DNA from: CALDTK01 sp965215215
GTDB lineage: Bacteria > Bacteroidota > Bacteroidia > Chitinophagales > Saprospiraceae
Direction: 5' to 3'
NCBI GenBank assembly: GCA_965215215.1
Contig: OZ244043.1
Coordinates: forward strand, 1,550,001-1,614,000
DNA: 64,000 nucleotides
Notes under the pieces: model-generated
What the model was told of the DNA's origin: nothing
Databases searched by the model: none
Seen by the model: only the letters and a program-made list of their open reading frames with translations
Shown here: in pieces, positions 16,492-25,127 of the stretch
Numbering within the stretch: position 1 is the stretch's first letter
Layout: each line of letters begins with the position of its first letter
Position numbers and translations under genes: made by a program

Positions 16492-19050
16492 ATGCGCTAC
16501 CTCCTAGCGGCTGCCTGCGTTGGCCTCGCCGCTTTCGCCACCGCCCAGTCTGCTCCGCCCCGACTCCCGCTTACCGCCGAAACGAGCTGGCCGGGCACCG
16601 AGCGCTACGATCCGGCCGTCCCCACCCCCGAGCAGGTTATCGGCCACCGCATCGGCAGCCGGCACACCGACCCGGCGCAGGTGGTTCGGTACTTCGAAGC
16701 CGTTGCCGCCGCCTCCGAGCGGGTGAGCCTGTTTCAGCACGGACGCACCCACGAGGGGCGGCCGCTGATTCACGCGATCGTGACTACCCCGGAGCGGCAG
16801 AGTCAACTCGACTCCCTCCAGCGACAGCACCGACGGTTGTTCACGGCGCCGGAAAGTTTTAGCGCGAGCGAATTGGGGGCCATGCCCGCCGTAGCCTACC
16901 TGGGCTACTCTATCCACGGCAACGAGGCCTCGGGCACCGAGGCGAGCCTGCTGACCCTCTACCACCTCGCGGCCGGTGAGGGGCCGGCCGTGGATTCCGC
17001 GCTCGCGAACGTCGTAACCCTCATCGACCCGCTCTTCAACCCCGACGGGCGCAACCGCTTCGTGGACTGGGCCAACCAAAACCGCGGCGCAGTCGCCAAC
17101 GCCGACCCGCAGGACCGCGAACACAACGAGCCCTGGCCGGGCGGGCGGACCAACCACTACTGGTTCGACCTCAACCGCGACTGGCTGCCCGCGCAGCATC
17201 CCGAGTCGCAGGCAAGACTCGAGCTTTACTACCGCTGGCGCCCGCAGGTGCTGCTCGACTACCACGAGATGGGCTCGGACGCCACGTTTTTCTTCCAACC
17301 GGGCATCCCGAGTCGCACCAACCCCCTCACCCCGCCCGGCAACCAGGAGCTCACCGGCCGCATCACCGATTACTCCGCCCGTGCCCTCGACCGCATCGGG
17401 AGCCTCTACTTCACCCGGGAGAGCTACGACGATTTCTACTACGGGAAAGGCTCCACCTACCCCGACATCAACGGCGCCATCGGAATTCTCTTCGAACAGG
17501 CCTCGAGCCGGGCGTTGCTCCGCGAGGTCCCCGCCGGTACCCTCGACTACGGCTTCACGGTGCGCAATCAGCTTACCGCCTCACTCGCGACGGTGCAGGC
17601 CATCTCGGAGCTGCGTGGCACGCTGCTGCAAAACTCGCTCGACTTCTACGGCGGCAGCGCCGCCTACGCGAGCACGCTCGCTGTAAGCGATTACGTGATC
17701 CCGCTCCGCGGCCAGTCCGTTCGCGCCGCCGAACTCGCCAACCTGCTGCGCCGCCACCGCGTCGATGTCTACGATTTGAGCGAAGCCACGGAGCTCGAAG
17801 GGGAGCGCTACGGTCCGGGCGAGGCTATCGTCATCCCGACGCAGCAGCGCCAGGCCCGGCTGCTGCACGCGATCATGGAGCCCGTCGCGGAGTTCGACGA
17901 TTCACTTTTCTACGATGTGTCCACCTGGTCGCTCCCGCTCGCCTTCGACCTGCGTATCATTCGTAGCACCGGCTTGGCCGTTGGCGCCCGCGGCGCAGCC
18001 CTCGACACCGTCATCGCCGCCGGCGAGCTGATCGGCGCTTCCGACAGCGCCTACGCCTACGTCATCCCCTGGGAGAGTTACGCCGCGCCGCGGGTGGCTT
18101 ACCGGCTACTCGCCGCGGGCGGGCAGGCACGCGTGATGCAGAACCCCGCCGGCGTCGTCGTCGGTGGCGAGTCCTACACCGCACCCCGCGGCAGCTTGGT
18201 CGTACCGCTGCTGCAAAACACGATCGCACCCGACAGCGTCCGCGCCGTCGTCGAGCGCGCCGTGGCCACCGACGGGGTACGGGCCTACGCCGTACGCAGC
18301 GGGCTCACGCCCTTCGGTCCCGACCTCGGCGGCCGCTCCCTCACGCTGCTCACCGAACCCAAAGTGGCGCTGCTCACCGGCGAGGGCACGAGCCCCTACC
18401 AAGCCGGCGAAGCCTGGCACCTCCTCAGCGAGCGCGTGGGGATGCCGGTGAGCCTGCTCGACGTCGATCAACTGCCCCGCGCCGACCTCTCCCGCTACAC
18501 CACCCTCGCGATGACCGGCGGCAACTACCCCGACCTCGATCCCGGGCTACTACAAGACTGGGTGAAAGCGGGCGGGCGCCTCATCGCGAGTCATACCGCC
18601 GCCAACTGGGCGGTGGACAACGACCTGGTAGCGCTCGAGGAGGACACCCTCGCCCTCGACAGCGTCTTCGTCGACCTCCCCTACGCGCAGCTCGACGAGG
18701 CCCGCGGTGCCCAGGAGATCGGCGGCGCCATCCTCCGGGCGACGCTCGACACCACCCACCCCGTCGCCTACGGGCTTTCGCCAAAACTCCCCCTGCTTCG
18801 CCAGCAGGAGCGCTTTTTCTGGCCGAGCGAAACCCCGGGCGCTAACGTGGGTACCTACAGCGACACGGCCGCCCTGGCGAGCGGCTACATCAGTCGCGAA
18901 CGCGGCGAGCGGTTGGGGGGTCGAGCGGCCATCGTCGCCGAGCGCCTCGGGCGGGGGGAGATCATCCTCTTCTTCGACGATCCCGTCTTCCGCAGCTTCT
19001 GGCGCGGCAGCGAGCGGGCTTGGTTGAATGCGGTGGTGTTGGAGTGGTAG
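16492..19050 (+). CDS. M14 family zinc carboxypeptidase, secreted
   Basis: Large (852-residue) exported metallopeptidase. A Sec signal peptide (residues 1-19, FATAQS) precedes the catalytic domain. The zinc ligands are H142 and E145 in SIHGNEASG and H258 in LLDYHEMG; the substrate-binding NPDGRNR and FDLNRDW motifs lie between. GILFEQASSR, where M14 enzymes of this type carry the general base, follows. The C-terminal half (about 430-852) is an extension seen in Bacteroidota M14 proteins and includes a region resembling a class I glutamine amidotransferase-like fold (YTTLAMTGGNYPDL). No T9SS sorting domain is seen at the end. Start at 16492 is chosen because the frame upstream overlaps the LpxD-like gene and lacks a signal sequence. 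Confidence 0.92.
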   Translation: MRYLLAAACVGLAAFATAQSAPPRLPLTAETSWPGTERYDPAVPTPEQVIGHRIGSRHTDPAQVVRYFEAVAAASERVSLFQHGRTHEGRPLIHAIVTTPERQSQLDSLQRQHRRLFTAPESFSASELGAMPAVAYLGYSIHGNEASGTEASLLTLYHLAAGEGPAVDSALANVVTLIDPLFNPDGRNRFVDWANQNRGAVANADPQDREHNEPWPGGRTNHYWFDLNRDWLPAQHPESQARLELYYRWRPQVLLDYHEMGSDATFFFQPGIPSRTNPLTPPGNQELTGRITDYSARALDRIGSLYFTRESYDDFYYGKGSTYPDINGAIGILFEQASSRALLREVPAGTLDYGFTVRNQLTASLATVQAISELRGTLLQNSLDFYGGSAAYASTLAVSDYVIPLRGQSVRAAELANLLRRHRVDVYDLSEATELEGERYGPGEAIVIPTQQRQARLLHAIMEPVAEFDDSLFYDVSTWSLPLAFDLRIIRSTGLAVGARGAALDTVIAAGELIGASDSAYAYVIPWESYAAPRVAYRLLAAGGQARVMQNPAGVVVGGESYTAPRGSLVVPLLQNTIAPDSVRAVVERAVATDGVRAYAVRSGLTPFGPDLGGRSLTLLTEPKVALLTGEGTSPYQAGEAWHLLSERVGMPVSLLDVDQLPRADLSRYTTLAMTGGNYPDLDPGLLQDWVKAGGRLIASHTAANWAVDNDLVALEEDTLALDSVFVDLPYAQLDEARGAQEIGGAILRATLDTTHPVAYGLSPKLPLLRQQERFFWPSETPGANVGTYSDTAALASGYISRERGERLGGRAAIVAERLGRGEIILFFDDPVFRSFWRGSERAWLNAVVLEW
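16856..16869 (+). repeat. GTTTT mini-hairpin, AGC-GCGA-GCG
   Basis: Copy inside the M14 gene with the GNRA loop GCGA and a 2-bp GC stem. Confidence 0.5.
18774..18787 (-). repeat. GTTTT mini-hairpin, GGC-GAAA-GCC
   Basis: Second copy inside the M14 gene. Confidence 0.75.
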
Positions 19051-19146
19051 AACGTGCGAGCAGGTCAAAATCGATTGTGAGATCCCGACTGCCTACAGCT
19101 ACCTTCATAGCGCGGCTACGCGCCAAAAGTCTGCTCGCTGCTCCGA

Positions 19147-19776
19147 ATGATCCACCCCCATACCGAGCTAAAACTCGTTAGCGACGCCGTAGGCTACGGC
19201 GTTTTCGCCCGCCGCCCCATCCCCGCCGGGACCATCGTTTACGTCCGGGACCCGCTCGAGATCGTGGTCACGCCCGCCGCGTACCGAGTTGCCGATGCGG
19301 CTTCCAGGGTCCAAATCGATCGCTACTCCTACATCGACGAGCGAGGCGATCGCGTTATCTCCTGGGATTTCGCGAAGTACGTGAACCACTCCTGCGAGGC
19401 TAACACGATCTCCACCGGTTACGGTTTCGAGGTCGCGATCCGCGATATCGCCGCCGGCGAGGAGATTACAGATGAGTACGGGTGCTTCAATCTCGACCAG
19501 GAGTTGGATTGCTGCTGTGGCTCGCCCGCGTGCAGGCACGCCATCCGGGAGGTGGACTTCGATAATTTATACGAAGCGTGGGATAAGCGTGTGTTGCCGG
19601 TTGCCGGGCGGATGGCGGTCGTGGAGCAGCCGCTCTGGTACCTGCTTAGCCCGGCCTACCAGACCGAGTTAGAGCGCTTGCGCGAAAACCCGGACCGGTT
19701 ACGCTCGGTGTACGAGCTGCGGTGGCGGGAGGTGCGGAATGGCCGGCCGGCATTAGCCGACAAAGTCGGGCTGTAA
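19147..19776 (+). CDS. SET-domain protein lysine methyltransferase
   Basis: A 209-residue protein with a compact SET domain. It shows the N-terminal GYGVFARRPIPAGTIVYV strand pair, the active-site NHSC (80-83, in YVNHSCEANT) that binds S-adenosylmethionine, and GEEITDEYG (104-112). A post-SET-like cysteine cluster CCCGSPAC (122-129) probably binds zinc together with a Cys from NHSC. SET enzymes methylate lysines; bacterial ones are scattered and few have known targets. The C-terminal 80 residues are not assigned. A -7-like TACCTTCA lies at 19100-19107. The gene borders the degraded region at 19.8-21.3 kb. Confidence 0.88.
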   Translation: MIHPHTELKLVSDAVGYGVFARRPIPAGTIVYVRDPLEIVVTPAAYRVADAASRVQIDRYSYIDERGDRVISWDFAKYVNHSCEANTISTGYGFEVAIRDIAAGEEITDEYGCFNLDQELDCCCGSPACRHAIREVDFDNLYEAWDKRVLPVAGRMAVVEQPLWYLLSPAYQTELERLRENPDRLRSVYELRWREVRNGRPALADKVGL

Positions 19777-19977
19777 AGTAGGCCGGAGGTGTAAGTTGTG
19801 CGTGCGGACCCCGGGATGGGTTAGCGGGGGCTTTGTATAAACGAATGACCCGAGCGTGCCAGCGAAATTTCGATAGGTACGAAACGCCGCCCGATACTCC
19901 GATAACGTACCCAGCCACCTAGGCCGGTCAGCGGGTACTTCAGACTATTAAACGTACAATGCTTCAATCGTGGTTGA

Positions 19978-20151
19978 TTGGAACGTTACACACTTCGGGA
20001 AACACGGACCTGTACCTATTACATCTGGCCGATCGCAGACCCAGATTCGGTCAATGTCCGGCGTAAACGCGCAGGCTTTCAGGCAACGGTGGAGGAAGTA
20101 GCCGAAGAACTCGGTGCGGTATACAACCCGGACCTAGCGCTCCCCAAATAG
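19978..20151 (+). pseudogene. C-terminal coding fragment, unknown
   Basis: An open frame of 57 codons without a start ends at TAG (20149-20151). It reads protein-like toward its end (ADPDSVNVRRKRAGFQA, then TVEEVAEELGAVYNPDLALP) and resembles the C-terminus of a larger protein whose 5' part is gone. I do not recognise the family. Confidence 0.4.
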
Positions 20152-20187
20152 CCAGGATGGTATTCACCTAGCTACCTTGAGTTCCAT

Positions 20188-20730
20188 TTGCCCTGCACAG
20201 CCAGGTACACCTACTCACTCAACGATCTGCTAGAACGGGCTATACTCGGAACTAGCTTCCCGGGAGTAGTAGGCGCTTTGGTCCCTATCGGCTTGACCTA
20301 TTTCGGGGTCCCTAATAATTCACCGCTCTTTTTCGTGCTATGCTTCGGCGTCCTGGCTGCCCTCGTGCCACTTTACTACCTGCGGGTGTAGCGGGTCAAG
20401 CGGTCTATCCCGAAGAACCGTTTTGAAATTGAAAATAGTGTGTTCCGATTATTTGCCGAGGGGGAGTTCGTCGTCGAGTGTGATTTAACGGACTTAAATC
20501 CATCGTTGAAGTACGAATACGCGCGCACCGCCAAAAGCTGGTTCACGGAGATTCCCTACTTCGAACTTTCGGTTGAGTCGGGGCTACTCGGGTGTCAAAA
20601 CCTTTACTTCTTAGTAGACGGCGAGTACCATCTCAAAAAGACAAAGGAGCTATTCGGCGATTGCGTGGTGCAGTCCTCACCACCGCACCCGCCGCCACGG
20701 CCACGAGTGACTTCAGCTGGGCGGGGGTGA
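20188..20730 (+). pseudogene. small membrane protein interrupted by amber codon
   Basis: One reading frame runs from a TTG at 20188 (with a TACCTTGA box at 20173-20180) to 20730, broken by a TAG at 20389-20391. The first half has two hydrophobic segments (TSFPGVVGALVPIGLTYFG and LFFVLCFGVLAALVPLYYL). After the stop the same frame continues with a soluble part (FEIENSVFRLFAEGEF, KSWFTEIPYFELSVESG, YFLVDGEYHLKKTKELFG). The last 20 codons turn into Pro/Arg-rich noise, suggesting a second lesion. Two small genes in one frame would be the alternative, but the second has only a GTG in mid-sequence as a start. Confidence 0.55.
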
Positions 20731-20776
20731 GCTGATCGACGGTCGCTGCGCACTACGGTGCTTCCACCGCGAGTAA

Positions 20777-20956
20777 TTACTCCAACCCGTTTTCCGGGAA
20801 GGGAAGATCCACGCGGGTAGCTGCCCCCTCGAGTACCGCCGCGCGCCAGGTCAGATCCGCTAACCGCTGCACGCTGTACGGTACGTCCTTCGAGCGGTCG
20901 AGTAGACGCTCGACGGCTGACTGATCAATTGTGAGCCCAGCGCTGCAGGCGAGCGT
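20777..20956 (-). pseudogene. 3' end of a lost enzyme gene
   Basis: Minus-strand frame of about 60 codons ending in TAA at 20777-20779. It reads as a coherent protein C-terminus (LTIDQSAVERLLDRSKDVPY, SVQRLADLTWRAAVLEGA, ATRVDLPFPENGLE) with an in-frame stop upstream at about 20957. The style recalls the C-terminus of sugar-modifying or oxidoreductase enzymes (possibly Gfo/Idh/MocA), but I cannot name the family with confidence. Confidence 0.45.
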
Positions 20957-21089
20957 CTAGCGTCCATGGGAGATATACCTCGTTCACTGGGCAGAAGGTA
21001 GATTCAAAACGACAGCTCTGTCAGAGATATCTCCCAATATCTAGCAGGTTACGCTAAATATATCCCCCAACTTTTGACAGAAGTCCTCT

Positions 21090-21291
21090 TCATAACTCAC
21101 GCACCGCCGCACACGCCTCGAACTGCCCCCGGTATGTATCGCTAACCGTCAACATCCTGCCCGCTACAAGCACCTCGTCGCGGTGGACCCCTCCTGCCAC
21201 TTCGTACCCACGATGTACGAACGGTGAATGCGGGCGAACTCCCCGGCGGACAGTACGTCGACGAGGTGCTCAGGCTCCGAAGGGTGGTCAC
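21090..21291 (-). pseudogene. LytTR DNA-binding domain remnant, frameshifted
   Basis: Three minus-strand pieces in different frames line up in LytTR order: VTTLRSL (about 21269-21291), EHLVDVLSAGEFARIHRSYIV (to about 21205), and HRDEVLVAGRMLTVSDTYRG up to a TGA at 21090-21092. ARIHRSYIV is the hallmark LytTR stretch. Two frameshifts and missing residues between the second and third pieces show that it is dead. It would have been the C-terminus of a LytTR response regulator. Confidence 0.65.
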
Positions 21292-21320
21292 CGCCCGCCC
21301 CAGGGTGGCACCCTCTCTCG

Positions 21321-22154
<834 letters not shown>

Positions 22155-22219
22155 GGTGGAAGCGAGCGGTTGTTGATTAAAAGTAAGCGGCATCTAAGCA
22201 GTAGGCGCTACTGCACCTC

Positions 22220-22346
22220 CTGAGCTGTGCGGGCGTACCTTCGGCACGCTGAGGGTGGGGTTATATCCGTAGCCTTAAATGGATAATGAAGCGATTGCAT
22301 TCACCACTACGAACTAGCGTGCCGAAGGTACGCACGCGCAGCTGAG
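22220..22346. repeat. 31-bp imperfect inverted repeat around 65-bp core
   Basis: Arms 22220-22250 and 22316-22346. The inner 17 bp (CGTACCTTCGGCACGCT) are perfectly complementary and the outer 14 bp match at 11 positions. It lies between the amidohydrolase and GH16 genes, both on the minus strand, and occupies most of the spacer. It could be a long terminator hairpin, or a MITE-like element with terminal repeats and a non-coding core. Confidence 0.7.
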
Positions 22347-22380
22347 CCTGGGTTTCAACCCGAGCTCTCACCACCCCAGC

Positions 22381-23673
22381 TCATTGACAAACAGCAGCCC
22401 CGTCCACCCGCACTACCTTCCCACCTTTCATTACAAAATCGACTTCCAAAAGGAGATTCACGTTCGCAAGCGGATCACCCGTTACGGCCACGAGATCGGC
22501 GTAGCGCCCGGCCTGTATCGTCCCCAAGTCCTCGGTTCTACCGAGTAGCTCCGCCGGCACACGCGTGGCCATCACGAGGGCCTCCGCCACCGGGATCCCC
22601 GCCTCCTGCATGAAGATGAACTCGCGCGCATTGTCCCCGTGCGGCCCGACACCCGCGTCCGTACCGAAAGCGATCTTCACGTTTTTCGCGTACGCGCGGC
22701 CCACCATGTCTAACATCTGCGGCCCGATGGCCAGCGCCTTGGGCACGATCACGGCCGGGAAGTAGCCGGGTATCTCCGCCTTCGCCACCACGAACTGCCC
22801 CGCCGAGATCGTCGGCACCAGGTACGTCCCCCGCCGCACCATCTCGTCCATCACCTCGTCGTCGGCGTAGCTGCCGTGCTCGATGCTCGTGATGCCCGCC
22901 CGCACGGCGCGCAGCATGCCGTCCTTGCCGTGGGCGTGCGCGGCGGTCGTCATGCCGTAGTCCTTCGCCGCGGCGATCACCGCCGCCAGCTCTTCGTCGG
23001 TGAACTGCGGCCCCGAGCCATCCTTGGCCACCGACAGCACGCCGCCGGTAGCCGTGATCTTGATCACGTCGGCCCCGTTTTTATAGCGTTGACGCACGGC
23101 CTTAAATACCTCGTCCGGACTGTTGATCACCCCTTCCTTCGGCCCGGGGTCACCCTGCAGATCACGCCGTACTCCGTTGGTGGGGTCCGCGTGCCCCCCC
23201 GTCGTCGCCAAACTCTTTTCGGCCGTAAACACGCGCGGCCCCGTCACCTTGCCCGCGTCGATCGCGTTGCGCAGGCTCACGTTCACCCCCGAGCCGCCGA
23301 GGTCACGCACGGTCGTGAAGCCGGCCTGCAGGGTTCGACCGGCGAACACCGCGGCGTCGTAGGCTAGGTCCGACGCGTTTTGGCGAAAGCCCTCCTCGTA
23401 GCTTTTGGGGTTACTCTCCTGCTCGAGGTGCACGTGCATGTCCATCCAGCCCGAGCTCACGAAGTGCTCGCGTAGGTCGATCACGGTTACCGAGTCGGGC
23501 GCCTCCGCGAAACCGGCCTCGACGCGCTCGATGCGATCCCCCTGCACCACGACGGTCTGCTCGGTCTTGACCTCCGTAGACGTGGCGTCGAAAAGTCGGC
23601 CGCAGTGGAGGTACGTGGTTTGGGCGAAGGCGGCTTGCGCCAACAGGAGCGGGCAGGCGAGAAGGATACGCAT
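22381..23673 (-). CDS. amidohydrolase family metallohydrolase, exported
   Basis: A 430-residue protein with a signal peptide (1-17, LLAQAAFAQ) and an amidohydrolase TIM barrel of the imidazolonepropionase-like/Xaa-Pro dipeptidase group. Metal-site motifs are HVH in WMDMHVHLEQ, the carbamylated-type Lys in ADVIKITATGG, H in TTAAHAHG, H in SIEHGSY and the Asp in IAFGTDAG. This group hydrolyses cyclic imides or dipeptides; the substrate here is not evident. Length is normal. A -7-like box sits 5 nt before the ATG. The mini-hairpin at 23377-23390 is inside it. Confidence 0.9.
   Translation of the reverse strand: MRILLACPLLLAQAAFAQTTYLHCGRLFDATSTEVKTEQTVVVQGDRIERVEAGFAEAPDSVTVIDLREHFVSSGWMDMHVHLEQESNPKSYEEGFRQNASDLAYDAAVFAGRTLQAGFTTVRDLGGSGVNVSLRNAIDAGKVTGPRVFTAEKSLATTGGHADPTNGVRRDLQGDPGPKEGVINSPDEVFKAVRQRYKNGADVIKITATGGVLSVAKDGSGPQFTDEELAAVIAAAKDYGMTTAAHAHGKDGMLRAVRAGITSIEHGSYADDEVMDEMVRRGTYLVPTISAGQFVVAKAEIPGYFPAVIVPKALAIGPQMLDMVGRAYAKNVKIAFGTDAGVGPHGDNAREFIFMQEAGIPVAEALVMATRVPAELLGRTEDLGTIQAGRYADLVAVTGDPLANVNLLLEVDFVMKGGKVVRVDGAAVCQ
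23377..23390 (+). repeat. GTTTT mini-hairpin, GGC-GAAA-GCC
   Basis: Copy inside the amidohydrolase gene, antisense to it. Confidence 0.75.
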
Positions 23674-23678
23674 AGCCC

Positions 23679-23686
23679 GGAAGCTA
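23679..23686 (-). promoter_or_regulatory. -7-like box of the amidohydrolase gene
   Basis: TAGCTTCC on the minus strand ends 5 nt before the ATG; a weaker match than most. Confidence 0.3.
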
Positions 23687-23927
23687 AGCGATGATCTGCG
23701 AACTAACCCCCTTCTTGTAGGGGTGACACAAAGTTACCGGTAGCGGATTAACTTCGAGCCGAGGCGCAACACAGCGCTTCCGATTTCCCAGAATCGCCCC
23801 CCCAACTCGCGCCAGGAGGTTTTCCAGAGGAACTCCGCGTTCCGGTTGTGCCGCAGCCTACCCCCGTGGGCGGCCGGAACGTTTGCCGAGTCAAAACCGA
23901 GGGCCCTGCCGCCGAGTTTACAGGCTT

Positions 23928-25118
23928 ATGCGCCCTTTCGCCTCCGTCTGCTCCGTTCTCGCCCTCGCCTTACCGATCATCGGCTGCGCTCAGGATAGCT
24001 CCACACCCGGGGTGAGTCCTTCCGGGACTTCCGCCGCCGAGAACACCGGTCGTGTGGAGCCACCAACCTACGGTGGCGATCTTCCCCTAGACCTCCTCAA
24101 CCTGCCCGACGGCTACGCGGTAGATGTGTTTGCGGAAGACCTAGAAAACGCTCGCTCCATCAAGTTCGCCGGCGATGGACTGGTGTTCGTGTCCACCCGC
24201 GGGGAGGGCAGCGTCTACGCCGTGCAGGATACGGATGGCGACATGCGTTCGGACCGGAAGTGGGTACTGGCCGAGGACCTGACCATGCCCAACGGTGTGG
24301 CCTTGAAGGGCGACGACCTGTACGTCGTCACGCTCAACGAGGTGCTCAAGTTTTCCGACATCCGCGAGCACCTCGACGACCCCGGTGAACCCGAGGTGGT
24401 GTACGCCGACTATCCAAAGGAGAAGCACCACGGCTGGAAGTTTGCCGCCTTCGGTCCGGACGGCCTGCTGTACATCCCCGTGGGCGCACCCTGCAACATC
24501 TGCGAATCGAGCGAGCCGATCTTCGCCAGCATTACGCGCCTCGACGTCGCCGCCGACAACCCGCAACCCGAGGTCGTGGCCAGCGGCGTGCGCAACTCGG
24601 TCGGGTTCACCTGGCACCCCGGAACCGGGGAGATGTGGTTTACCGACAACGGGCGCGACTGGCTCGGCGACGATTCGCCGAGCTGCGAGGTCAACCACGT
24701 GACCGCGGCCGGACAGCACTTCGGTTACCCCTACGTGCACCAGGGCGACGTGCTCGACCCGGAGTTCGGCGCGGGCAAATCGACGGCCGATTACACCCCA
24801 CCCGCCCAGAAGCTCGGCGCCCACGTGGCACCGCTCGGCCTCGAGTTCGTGACTTCCCCCAGCTTCGCCGAGTACGCCGGCGACCTGTTTGTAGCCGAGC
24901 ACGGCTCCTGGAACCGCGCCGAACCGCTCGGCTACCGCATCAGTCGCGTGAAGGTGAAAGACAATACGGGCGACGGCTACGAGACGTTCATCGACGGTTG
25001 GCTGCAAGGGGAGACCCCCTGGGGCCGCCCGGTCGACCTCGAATGGCTGCCGGACGGTAGCCTCCTCATCAGCGACGACTTCGCCGGTGCGATCTACCGC
25101 GTCTACAAGCAGGTCTAA
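23928..25118 (+). CDS. sorbosone dehydrogenase-like beta-propeller lipoprotein
   Basis: A 396-residue lipoprotein (lipobox ALPIIGC, Cys 20) with a six-bladed propeller of the glucose/sorbosone dehydrogenase (GSDH) superfamily. It shows LPDGYAVDVFAEDLENARSIKFA, MPNGVALKGDDLYV, SGVRNSVGFTWHPGTGEMWFTDNGRDWLG and the closing GRPVDLEWLPDGSLLISDDFAGAIYRV. The superfamily includes PQQ-dependent sugar dehydrogenases; PQQ use is an inference, and no PQQ genes are in the window. A short linker rich in Ser, Thr and Gly follows the lipid anchor. The next gene, also GSDH-like, starts 9 bp downstream, so the two are likely cotranscribed. Confidence 0.87.
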   Translation: MRPFASVCSVLALALPIIGCAQDSSTPGVSPSGTSAAENTGRVEPPTYGGDLPLDLLNLPDGYAVDVFAEDLENARSIKFAGDGLVFVSTRGEGSVYAVQDTDGDMRSDRKWVLAEDLTMPNGVALKGDDLYVVTLNEVLKFSDIREHLDDPGEPEVVYADYPKEKHHGWKFAAFGPDGLLYIPVGAPCNICESSEPIFASITRLDVAADNPQPEVVASGVRNSVGFTWHPGTGEMWFTDNGRDWLGDDSPSCEVNHVTAAGQHFGYPYVHQGDVLDPEFGAGKSTADYTPPAQKLGAHVAPLGLEFVTSPSFAEYAGDLFVAEHGSWNRAEPLGYRISRVKVKDNTGDGYETFIDGWLQGETPWGRPVDLEWLPDGSLLISDDFAGAIYRVYKQV

Positions 25119-25127
25119 CCTCCACCT

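Larger units (their letters stand above)
19777..21320. other. gene graveyard with degraded coding remnants
   Basis: About 1.5 kb with no intact gene, AT-richer in part and with codon usage unlike its neighbours. It holds at least four coding remnants, listed separately: a C-terminal fragment (19978-20151), a membrane-protein frame split by an amber codon (20188-20730), a minus-strand C-terminal fragment (20777-20956) and a doubly frameshifted LytTR end (21090-21291). I saw no transposase or clear terminal repeats, so the decay mechanism is unknown. Confidence 0.7.

Noticed and set aside
20777..20956. Reading the minus-strand fragment as a Gfo/Idh dehydrogenase
   Set aside because: The style fits, but no diagnostic motif is left, so only a generic call is made.
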